Shown one piece after another: positions 1 through 8,762 of a stretch of DNA of 64,000 bases. How positions within the stretch are numbered: the first letter of the stretch is position 1; every line of letters begins with the position of its first letter. Where the stretch lies: assembly GCA_956465555.1 (NCBI GenBank), contig OY101124.1, forward strand, positions 1 through 64,000. The letters are read 5' to 3'. Made by a program: the position numbers and the translations under genes. The notes beneath the pieces were generated by a model. That model worked only from the letters and a program-made list of their open reading frames with translations. It was not told the origin of the DNA and did no database searches. The DNA is from Nitzschia sp. pyKryTriq1. Taxonomy: Eukaryota; Bacillariophyta; Bacillariophyceae; Bacillariales; Bacillariaceae.

Positions 1-640
1 ACCCCAACCCCAACCCACCCAACCCCAACCCCAACCCCAACCCCAACCCCAACCCCAACCCCAACCCCAACCCCAACCCCAACCCCAACCCAACCCCAAC
101 CCCAACCCCAACCCCAACCCCAACCCCAACCCCAACCCCAACCCCAACCCCAACCCCAACCCCAACCCCAACCCCAACCCCAACCCCAACCCCAACCCCA
201 ACCCCAACCCCAACCCCAACCCCAACCCCAACCCCAACCCCAACCCCAACCCCAACCCCAACCCCAACCCCAACCCCAACCCCAACCCCAACCCCAACCC
301 CAACCCCAACCCCAACCCCAACCCCAACCCCAACCCCAACCCCAACCCCAACCCCAACCCCAACCCCAACCCCAACCCCAACCCCAACCCCAACCCCAAC
401 CCCAACCCCAACCCCAACCCCAACCCCAACCCCAACCCCAACCCCAACCCCAACCCCAACCCCAACCCCAACCCCAACCCCAACCCCAACCCCAACCCCA
501 ACCCCAACCCCAACCCCAACCCCAACCCCAACCCCAACCCCAACCCCAACCCCAACCCCAACCCCAACCCCAACCCCAACCCCAACCCCAACCCCAACCC
601 CAACCCCAACCCCAACCCCAACCCCAACCCCAACCCCAAC
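1..640. repeat. Telomeric repeat array, C4A2 (TTGGGG) type
   Basis: About 105 tandem copies of the hexamer AACCCC, read as the C-rich strand, as expected at the left end of a chromosome; the G strand would be TTGGGG running toward the tip. The array is nearly perfect. Visible irregular units are confined to about the first 95 bases (around 14-20 and 86-93). TTGGGG is the Tetrahymena-type repeat, whereas sequenced diatoms are generally described with TTAGGG, so the unit is unexpected. The terminal position and orientation argue for a true telomere rather than an internal satellite. Confidence 0.93.
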
Positions 641-783
641 TTAACCCCAACTTAACCCCAACTTAACCCCAACTTAACCCCAACTTAACCCCACATTAAC
701 CCCAACTTAACCCCAACTTAACCCCAACTTAACCCCAACTTAACCCCAACTTAACCCCAACTTAACCCCAACTTAACCCCAAC
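641..783. repeat. Subtelomeric 11-bp repeat, TTAACCCCAAC unit
   Basis: About thirteen tandem copies of the 11-mer TTAACCCCAAC directly abut the pure C4A2 telomere. The unit joins one telomeric hexamer with a CTTAA-type pentamer. One copy near 690 differs (ACATTAACC). The transition at 640/641 is abrupt. Confidence 0.9.
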
Positions 784-1110
784 TCAACATTAACCTTAAG
801 TTAATCTTAACCTTAAGTTAATCTTAACCTTAACCTTAAGTTAACCGTAATTTAACCTTAATTTAACTTAATTTAACTTAATTTAACTTAACCCTAACCC
901 AACTTAACCCTAACCCAACTTAACTTAACCCCAACATAACTTAACTTACCTAAGTACCTATTAACCTATTAAGTACTATTAACTATTAGTATTATTAATA
1001 TTAGTATTAGTATTAACATAACTTAACTTACTTAAGTACCTATTAACCTATTAAGTACCTATTAACTATTAGTATTAGTAATATTAGTATTAGTATTAAC
1101 ATAAGTTAAC
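784..1110. repeat. Degenerate telomere-related subtelomeric repeats
   Basis: Short AACCTTAAG, TTAACTTAA and TTAACCCTAACCCAAC units grade into TATTAAGTACC and TATTAGTATTAG units. CCCTAACCC blocks near 893-915 are the only visible TTAGGG-type (CCCTAA) telomeric sequence. About 70 bp of the distal part (ACATAA...TTACCTAAGTACC) is repeated at roughly 930-1010 and 1017-1110. Confidence 0.8.
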
Positions 1111-1130
1111 TTACCTACCTAGAAAAAAGT

Positions 1131-1310
1131 ACACACACAGACACACACACAGACACACACACAGACACACACACAGACACACACACAGACACACACACAG
1201 ACACACACACAGACACACACACAGACACACACACAGACACACACACAGACACACACACAGACACACACACAGACACACACACAGACACACACACAGACAC
1301 ACACACAGAC
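1131..1310. repeat. 12-bp CA-rich minisatellite (ACACACACACAG)n
   Basis: Fifteen near-perfect tandem copies of the dodecamer ACACACACACAG. Long open frames across it on the minus strand (Cys-Val and Val-Ser-Cys strings) are artefacts of the repeat and are not genes. Confidence 0.95.
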
Positions 1311-3230
1311 ATGATACAACTAGCATTCTGTTATTTACTTACTGAACTAATGCTATTACGTCTTCTGCTACTACTGTTACTACTAGTAGTGCTACTACTA
1401 GTTCTGTTACTAGTAGTACTGCTACTACTAGTACTACTAATAGTGTTACTACTACTACTTTTATTTCAAGACAGGGTCGGGAGAATAATTAGCTACTTGT
1501 ACCGGAGGACGGAGATTTCGCGTTTCCAACAAAAGGTTCATTCTCGGCAACATGTATGTGTTTGTTGTACGGGTAAGATGGTACAGTAGGCGATGATGAT
1601 GACGATAACGATGTCTTTGCAAAGGCCGCGATCGCCATCGTCGGCGCAGCATGTGTTGTGTTGTGTGTTGTGTTGTTGTTGTTGTTGTTGTTGCCGCTTC
1701 TGCGCGCGCCTCCCCATTTTTGTTTCATTTACACGAACAAAGGCCGATGACCATGGGATTATTTTTCATGCGCAACCGGCATAGCGAGAAGAAGCGCCAG
1801 TGCGCGCTAGGCTACAGTACCAGGTACATGCATGCGGTTACGCGAACGAGCGATCGAAATAGGCCGGTGACAATGGGATTATTTTTCTTGCCCGGCGAGA
1901 AGACGCGCCAGTGCGCGCTAGATAGTGTGTACTATAAGGATGAAGAATTGGTGATGAAAAGTTGGGACGAGTTGGGAAGAGTTGGGAGGGGCGACGACTA
2001 TGGATGAAGAATTCATCATCGAAAGTTGGGAAGAGTTGGGAAGAGTTGGGAGGGGGAGACCACACAAACTCGGCATATTCGGAGGAGTTGGGAGTTATTG
2101 TGGGAAGAATGTCGGAAGAACAATTCCGAATATTCCGAACATTGACTTTTCAGCTGAACATATATATATACATGTATGAATATATTTACTACTCCCAAAC
2201 GGATTTTCCGCGTCGTATCATTAGGTACTGCTGCCGCTACTGTATTAGTTGTACTCCCACTACTAGTTGTACTGCTACTACTACTACCTATACTGCAAAT
2301 ACTACTACTTGCGCTGCATTTGGAGTCGGTGACCTTTGTATGGTTGTCACTTGACAAATTTGTACCACACGTTGGTAATATTTTAAAATTGGAATATGCC
2401 TCCGATATCGGAGAAACCATCCCAAACTACTCGTACTGCTACTACTACTACTTGTACTGGTACTCGTACTGCTCTACTACTAGTGCTAGCTAGTACTGCT
2501 ACTGCTACTGTATTAGTTGTACTGCCACTACTAGTCGTACTGCTACTACTACCTGTACTGCTACTACTACCACCTGTACTGCTACTACTACTACTTGTAC
2601 TGCTACTGCTACTCTAGTGCTACTCGTACGGCTACTGTAGAAGTTGGACTGCTACTACTACTCGTACTGCTACTACTACTAGTAGTACTGCTACTACTAC
2701 TACTTGTACTGTTACTCCTACTATTAGTACTGCTACTGCTACTGCTACTAGAAGTTGTCGTACCGCTACTGAGACTCGTACTGCTATTCGTACTGCTATT
2801 CGTACTGATATTCGTACTGCTATTCGTACTGCTATTCGTACTGCTATTTGTACTGCTACTGCTGCTCGTACAGCTACTGCTACTCGTTCTGTTGCCCGTA
2901 CTGCTACTCGTTCTCCTACTAACTTTACTTGTACTGTTGCTGCTACTCCTACTCTAGGTAGAAGTTGTTAACTCTAGAAGACTGCTCAAATGTATCGACC
3001 ACTACTTCTACTCGTCCTACTACTGAGTACTACTACTGCTACTTGTACTACTACTTCTACTCGTACTACTACTGAGTACTACTACTGCTACTCGCTCGTA
3101 CTACTACTAGTAGATTCAGTAGAGACCGGCTCTCCAAGTGCGGCGTGATACAGAGAAAACATCTTCTGCCAACAACTAGCGCATTGTAGGTAGACGTGTG
3201 CGTCGATGCGGTGTGATGAGACTTCACCGC
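1311..3230. repeat. TAC-rich subtelomeric low-complexity block
   Basis: No gene is supported in this block. It is dominated by irregular TACTGC/TACTAC/TAGTAC trinucleotide tracts (1340-1470 and 2215-3110). At about 2788-2870 there is a distinct 12-bp tandem unit, TACTGCTATTCG, in about six copies. A GAGTTGGGAAGAGTTGGGAGGGG motif is tandemly repeated with flanks at 1937-2066. The poly-Leu open frames are repeat artefacts. About 120 bp before the decayed PLC (3111-3234) is more complex and may be degraded downstream PLC sequence, but I recognise no domain there. Confidence 0.75.
1672..1848. repeat. Subtelomeric dispersed repeat, copy R1
   Basis: About 175 bp beginning in a GTT run and continuing through CCGCTTCTGCGCGCGCC to GGTTACGCGAACG. 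It is almost identical to 5400-5573 in the same orientation. Part of it (the AGGCCGATGACCATGGGATT region) recurs more diverged at 1860-1921, so the unit has also amplified locally. Confidence 0.92.
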
Positions 3231-3234
3231 CACC

Positions 3235-5155
3235 TCATCCGCCGCGGAGACCAAGATAAATGGTCGACGGTGCACCGTCGTCGGAGGCATCGTCATCCCA
3301 AAAGAATTCATCGCAGTTCACAGTGTTGGGCCGTCTTCCTTTGATGACTACCATACCTCGCAAGCTAATAAACGCAAATGATGCAAAACGAGAAAGGATT
3401 GGTGAGTACGCGATGCATCGTGATAGTACTTTCGTCGTCGTCGGCGGCGAGAAACTAATAATGTATAGACAGTTCAACTTACTCCAATGGCGTTGGCAGA
3501 CGGCCCAGCAGAAGGGTCTCGTCTTTTGGAATGTAAAGCGACTTGCCCAAGATTTGCACTAGTCGCTCCGCCATGGCCTATTGGAAAGGTATCGGGATGA
3601 AAGTTCAAAAATAGCTTGAGTGCCTTGATGATATCCAGAAATTGAATCTTGCTGGTCATCGCACGGCTATATATATATATCGGAAGAGAAGAAGAAAAAG
3701 AAGAAGAAGAAGCACGCAAGAACGCAAACAAACAAAGAAACAAACAAAGCGTTAGAGGAAGTATCCAGAGTATCTCCTCCGTTCCGTTCCAACAACATTC
3801 CATCACGAACGTCATACGTACCCATGCCACACGACCGCCCGCGGCTGTCCATCTTCTCCCAGGTCGCCAGCCCAAATGTCCAGTTCAAGACACCGACACC
3901 CTCGATACAAGGCGTTTGAATACATTTCGACACTGGAATGAGATGTGAATTGATCTCCCGTCAAGTACGTGTTGTGGCTCGAGTTGATCCAATATTCCGA
4001 AATGGGTCGATTCATAGTGTGTGGTTGATACGGTTGTCGTGCTGGATCAAACGCGTCATTCTCGTCCATGAGAAGATAGGCTTCGAATCGGTTCTTATCA
4101 ATCCGTGTGGGATCCTTTTCCTGTGACTCTCCGGCGATATGCGGCAACTCCAAATCATTCAATCGTTGCAAGAGTCTTTGGACGTCTTGTAGAGTGGTCG
4201 AGGTTTCGCCTTGTGTTTGATGACAAAACTTTTCCAAGAATGTCTTGTCGGACACATTCATGCATGGTTTTCCATTCTTCATAAACACTCCAAACAAGGT
4301 ATTCCAGTACACATTGATGGGTTTGACAAACCATGAATCTCGTTTGAGTTTTATGGAGTAGCGTACATGTTTGTTCAAAGGTGAGACCTTGCCTCCGATC
4401 GCCCTCGAAAATGTTTCGTAGACATCATTCAAATCTTTGGGCTTTAACAAATAATTCATCTTGGCGAGTAGCTTTTGCAGTTCACTACTGTTGATATGCT
4501 GCGACTTGTCCTGAGGATAGGATAGGATAGGATAGGAAAGAGGCGAAAGGATTGGAGTGTGAGTAACGAAGGAACGAACGGACGAATATCAATAGAGCAA
4601 CGCATTGTAGCATAGGCTCATCATGTACGCGGTAATGTCATCATATTATTATTTCTCTTTCTCTTTTCGTTCTCGTTCGCTCGTTCTCACTTCACTTCAC
4701 TTCACTTCACTTCACTTCACTTCACTTCACTTCACTTCACTTCACTCACCTTATCGGAAACGACATCCAACCAGTGATATCTCAATAGTAAGACATCATT
4801 TGACACTCGTTGTTTTTGTTGCTTGTACGTTCTCAAAATCAAATCCAAGGCATCGAGTACTTCATCTCGTTGTTTGGCATCACCATCACCACCAGCATCA
4901 CCACCACCATGATTATAATGCTTGGGCTTTTGATTATTGAGCATCATGAGATCCAGAGCCCAATCGCCTCGAAAAAATATCGGAAAACATTGAGACGAAG
5001 TGAGAGCTCCTCCTCCTGCTTCAGACGTTTCGTCGTCTACTGCGACCTTGTTGTTGTTGTTGTTGTTGTTGTTGTTGGAAGGATCTGTCGTAGTCGTAGC
5101 GGCTCCATTAGACAATAACGCTTTCAATGAATCTTGTCTATTCTTTCTGCAGTGT
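3235..5155 (-). pseudogene. Decayed phosphoinositide-specific phospholipase C (PH end, EF hand, X box)
   Basis: Minus-strand exons can be followed from about 5155 to 4750, then 4510-3822, 3666-3483 and 3364-3235, with GT-AG junctions. The first carries the end of a PLC-type PH domain (FFRGDWALDLM). The exon 1/2 junction creates an EF-hand loop (DKDKSQHINSSE). Exon 2 holds most of the X box, with SSHNTYLTGDQ, CRCLELD and VWHG. Exon 3 continues MTSKIQFLDIIKAL but then loses about 14 residues and the frame, just where the Ca-binding Glu of the ILSLENHC motif belongs. Similarity resumes in another frame (MAERLVQILGKSLYIP) and exon 4 gives LRGMVVIKGRRP. No Y box or C2 domain follows; the TAC-rich satellite begins instead. 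The PH start is also missing. PI-PLCs hydrolyse PIP2 to IP3 and diacylglycerol; this copy looks inactive. Intron 1 (4749-4511) holds CACTT repeats. Confidence 0.8.
4687..4746. repeat. Pentanucleotide microsatellite (CACTT)n in PLC intron 1
   Basis: About twelve tandem TTCAC/CACTT units lie just inside the donor side of the first PLC intron. A (GATAG)n run of about four units sits at the acceptor end (4514-4537). Confidence 0.93.
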
Positions 5156-5399
5156 ATATGATATAATATAGTATCGAGGGAGAGAAAATGCCGTAGGCGG
5201 TTGAGAGAATGAATGTATGAATGAATGAATGAGCGACTGGTACGACACAAATCCCGTGGATTCCTTAGGGTGTCACGAACGCCCCCGCGATACGCTGTCG
5301 TTTTGTTGTGAAGAGTCCATTTCGGAAGGATGAATGGATAGATGGATGGATGGATGGATGGAGCGATGCGAAAGCGAAATAATAAAAAGCTCCGATTAG

Positions 5400-5573
5400 A
5401 TTGTTGTTGTTGTTGTTGCCGCTTCTGCGCGCGCCTCCCCATTTTTGTTTCATTTACACGAACAAAGGCCGATGACCATGGGATTATTTTTCATGCGCAA
5501 ACGGCATAGCGAGAAGAAGCGCCAGTGCGCGCTAGGCTACAGTACCAGGTACATGCATGCGGTTACGCGAACG
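5400..5573. repeat. Subtelomeric dispersed repeat, copy R2
   Basis: Second copy of the 1672-1848 repeat in direct orientation; only scattered differences are visible, for example CGCAAACGG against CGCAACCGG. It cuts off the 5' side of the PLC remnant, so the PLC fragment lies between direct repeats about 3.7 kb apart. Confidence 0.92.
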
Positions 5574-6257
5574 GTACTCCGGGTATGGCATTACAACAGT
5601 ACAGTACAGTCTGCGTAGTCCTGTGCCGAGTCGAAGGGATCGGGGTGCGGATGAAAACTCGAACCCCAGCCCGAACCACATCCCGACCCCAGCCCGAACC
5701 GCAGGTCTAGCCTGGGTAATCTAACCCCAACCCCAACTGCCTCTCTAGCGAGGACGGAAGAAAGACGAGATTGTTGCCTGCTTGCCCAGCCTTAGTAGTA
5801 TTGGCAAAAATTAAAGCTGCTACACTTGCCACGTGTAGGGCCGACTTGCGATTCGATACTGTCCACCCACTACTACTAGCTACTAGCTGCCAGCAAGTGC
5901 ACTCGTAGTATTTTACGCGTTGGACGATTGCCTTTTCGTACAAATGCGCGTCTTTTTTTATCGCGTGATGATGATTCCCTCGCGGTTTTTATCGCTTCCC
6001 GGAGAATATACGTACTTACAAGCCTCTATTTTAGCATATGTACCGGTAGTTTTCGATCATGTATGAACATACCAAGTTCGCGTTCCGGAGCACGGAGGAC
6101 GCCGACCGGACGTAGGCGCGCCGCCGGGTGGAAGTTCCGGAATTCCTCTACCAATCAAAGCACTCCCTTTCCTTGAAAACAGAAGAACGAGAACCACATA
6201 CGTCGAACGAACGCAACGCACTCACAAGAAGCCAACGCAGAGAAAGGCTCAAATACC
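5574..6257. other. Intergenic region upstream of the HSF gene, with interstitial telomere-like tract
   Basis: No gene is supported. At 5722-5738 there is a short CTAACCCCAACCCCAACT tract matching the telomeric C4A2 unit, preceded by a decayed C-rich stretch (about 5655-5710). The rest is mixed sequence that should contain the promoter and 5' leader of the HSF-type gene. Confidence 0.6.
6135..6142. promoter_or_regulatory. Possible heat-shock-element core upstream of the HSF gene
   Basis: TTCCGGAA matches the TTCnnGAA dyad core of a heat-shock element, about 115 bp before the HSF start codon. The flanking GAA and TTC triplets are present but not at the ideal 2-bp spacing. A single 6-base match is weak and may be chance. 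Confidence 0.2.
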
Positions 6258-8369
6258 ATGAACATTATCGGCACTTCGAATACAGCGGAAGCAGCAGCAA
6301 AGATCGGTTCCATTTTGACCATGCCGAAACCGAAAGTGCCTAAACCTTGTCCGCATCGAGAGATGGCAGCGGCGACCTTGCTGGGCGTCCGAGAAGGCGT
6401 GTTGTTGTTTGATAATAAGAATTCTAAAAATGGTGCCAACGCTGATCGTTCAAATAACGCCGGCGAAAACCCGAACCTTACCGCGACACCTTCCAATGAG
6501 GCATCACTGAGATCGTCCACGGCTTCGGATCCACCAGGTGCTGCTGGTGGGATCAAGAACACAAGTGCGACGATCGATATTGTCACTACTGCTGCTACTG
6601 CTGCTACATATGTCACTGATGTCGCTCCCGATACAGATCATTGTACTATCGATACAGATACATCCAATACCACAAGCACAAACAGCGTAAACATCACAAA
6701 CACTCTCCCCGAGCAAGAAAAATCTCAAGGACAATTACCGCCGATGACTTCGCAGCCCCTCCCGCCTACAAATAACAACTACCAGGACCACCGCTTCGTG
6801 TCAATGTCGAGTATCGGATTCGGAATCGATCCCTCCTTCGATGGAAGAGATGCCACGGAAGCCTGTGTGAGGGCCTTGAACGACAGCATGGTCCGAAGCA
6901 CCTTGAGATTGTCGACGACTTCGAGGTCCAGCCCTGGTGCTGACACAGATACTACCAACCAGCAGCGACTGCACGTCAAGCTGGGGGTGCCTCCGGGCTT
7001 GAGTGTCGACACGCATCGGCTGCGGCATGAAGTGCTTCCACCGGTTTCGGCGCTGACCTTGGAGATTGTCACGGGTGGCCTCTCAATGGTTCCTCCTCCT
7101 GCTACTAGTGACTCGCATTCACAGTCCTCTTTGGCTATCGGGCCATCGATTTGTTCCGTGGTGGCGTGCATGACGCTTCAGCAACTCGACGCCTCCTCGG
7201 CGACTAGAAGTGCTGCTAGTACTACTAGTAGTCCTACCAACATCCAAGTGATGAATTCCACTAGTGTTGCTTCTCCAAGAGAGGAGGACACTCCCATGAT
7301 GACCGCCACAAGTGCTGATTTTGTACGACATGCGACACCATCCAGTCAGGATGAGCCCCAAGTCCACCACGTTCAAACCCAAGAATACCACCCACAAGTC
7401 GAGGCATCCCCGGCAGCCGTACTACTAGCGTCGTCGTTCTCCTCGACCCCTACTCTTCCGTTCTCTCGGCATCCCCATAATCTCCCCAAGCCGCATCGCA
7501 CCAATTCGATGGAAGTACTTGCTATGATCAGTGAGAAACTGGCCAATGCTAGCGCTGCTGATTCTCAGGCGAATAATTTTAATGGAAAAGGTTCCACTTC
7601 GAAGAACTTTCCATCCTTCTACGCATCAGGACCAGCTACAGAAGCTCTTTCCAATGCCGCTGCTGCTGCCCTGGAAAATACTCGCCATGGTCATTCTCTA
7701 GTGTCGTTCGCTGGCACGATGCGGCAGTCCCCGCCCAATCTCAATGATGATGCTGCGGAGCAGGATTACGACGAGGAGGAGGACAGCAATAATCCCAATT
7801 CCAGCAACTACAATTATCAAAAGTTGCCTCCGGGACTTACCATGAAGAACAATCGAAGATTGTTTGTCAAGCATTCTTATAGAGATTTCTCACGGGAACT
7901 GCCCTTGCCAGACGAAGTGTGTTTGGCGGATGTTGGCCGTACGAGTACTCCGAATGCCGCCTTTCCTCTCAAGCTTCACGAGATACTTTCTCAGATCGAA
8001 CAAGATGGACTTTCTCATATCATTGGATGGCTGCCTCATGGCCGGTCCTTTCGAATTCATCAGCAACGAGAATTCGCTGATTGTATTCTCCCAAGGTACT
8101 TTACGATCACCAAGAAGTCCAGTTTCCTTCGGCAACTGAATCTTTATGGTTTCAATCGATTCAGTGCGGGGCCGGATCAAGGCAGCTACTATCATGAGAA
8201 ATTTCTAAGGGGGATGAAATTTCTGACCAAACGCATGAACCGTCAAAAGGTGAATGGGAATCGCATTCGCTCGGCCGGCAATCCCGATGAAGAACCGTCG
8301 CTTTTGAGTTATCCTATCTGTCCTGGAGTTCGGCTTGACAATGTTCCGTTTGGCGGGCAATCCGGATGA
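6258..8369 (+). CDS. HSF-type DNA-binding transcription factor
   Basis: Single-exon 703-residue protein starting at the first ATG of a long frame. Residues ~568-670 form an HSF-type winged-helix DNA-binding domain: FPLKLHEILSQIEQDGLSHI, then IGWLPHGRSFRI, the recognition-helix segment KKSSFLRQLNLYGFNRF, and SYYHEKFLRG. The preceding ~560 residues are low in complexity, rich in Ser, Thr, Asn and Pro, with short acidic patches (EQDYDEEEDSN) that could act in activation; no domain is recognised there. A basic stretch (KFLTKRMNRQKVNGNRIR) after the domain may serve nuclear import. No heptad-repeat trimerization region is obvious, and the protein ends about 35 residues after the domain, unlike canonical HSFs, which continue into hydrophobic heptads. 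Diatoms carry many HSF-domain genes, so a heat-shock role for this one should not be assumed. It is the first intact gene from the telomere. Confidence 0.88.
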   Translation: MNIIGTSNTAEAAAKIGSILTMPKPKVPKPCPHREMAAATLLGVREGVLLFDNKNSKNGANADRSNNAGENPNLTATPSNEASLRSSTASDPPGAAGGIKNTSATIDIVTTAATAATYVTDVAPDTDHCTIDTDTSNTTSTNSVNITNTLPEQEKSQGQLPPMTSQPLPPTNNNYQDHRFVSMSSIGFGIDPSFDGRDATEACVRALNDSMVRSTLRLSTTSRSSPGADTDTTNQQRLHVKLGVPPGLSVDTHRLRHEVLPPVSALTLEIVTGGLSMVPPPATSDSHSQSSLAIGPSICSVVACMTLQQLDASSATRSAASTTSSPTNIQVMNSTSVASPREEDTPMMTATSADFVRHATPSSQDEPQVHHVQTQEYHPQVEASPAAVLLASSFSSTPTLPFSRHPHNLPKPHRTNSMEVLAMISEKLANASAADSQANNFNGKGSTSKNFPSFYASGPATEALSNAAAAALENTRHGHSLVSFAGTMRQSPPNLNDDAAEQDYDEEEDSNNPNSSNYNYQKLPPGLTMKNNRRLFVKHSYRDFSRELPLPDEVCLADVGRTSTPNAAFPLKLHEILSQIEQDGLSHIIGWLPHGRSFRIHQQREFADCILPRYFTITKKSSFLRQLNLYGFNRFSAGPDQGSYYHEKFLRGMKFLTKRMNRQKVNGNRIRSAGNPDEEPSLLSYPICPGVRLDNVPFGGQSG

Positions 8370-8762
8370 ATCACCATCTGCAGTTCGGCCAAGACGATGT
8401 GAATGAAGATCGTGGTGGGTGGTGGGTATGAACAGATTGGAACATGACCTTTGTAATGCAAGCACTCTTGGGTACGAATGCGTCTACTCACTCTACTACT
8501 CTACTTCTACTACTTAGAGTAGGGTAGTAGTCGTAAGGAGTAGTCTACTAGTACTTACGGTAGAGTAGTGGAGAGTAGCAGTAGTACTACTACTAGTAGT
8601 AGCAGAATTTTTGTCAATTGTACTCCCAGTCAATAACAATTGTAAAGATAGAAGAGATAAAACCGAATACACCTACAGTAAATACAACGGTGCTTTCGTA
8701 GTCGAGTAAGTTGACTGCTCTAATGCTTGTGTGGTTCCGGTTGGGTGGTTTATACAATAGAT
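8370..8762. other. Convergent intergenic region with TAC/GTA tracts
   Basis: Between the ends of two convergent genes. 8484-8610 is an irregular TACTAC/GTAGTA block able to fold on itself (TACTACTAGTAGTAG). The remainder is AT-rich, consistent with 3' untranslated sequence. No gene is seen. Confidence 0.5.

Noticed and set aside
1111-1326. Long Cys/Val/Leu open frames on the minus strand
   Set aside because: They are three-frame readings of the 12-bp CA repeat.
2121-2150. ATTCCGAATATTCCGAACAT as a heat-shock element
   Set aside because: GAA/TTC triplets have 1-bp rather than 2-bp spacing and no gene is nearby.
2176-2957. Poly-Leu open frames
   Set aside because: Produced by CTACTACTG-type trinucleotide repeats; no start context, no complex sequence.
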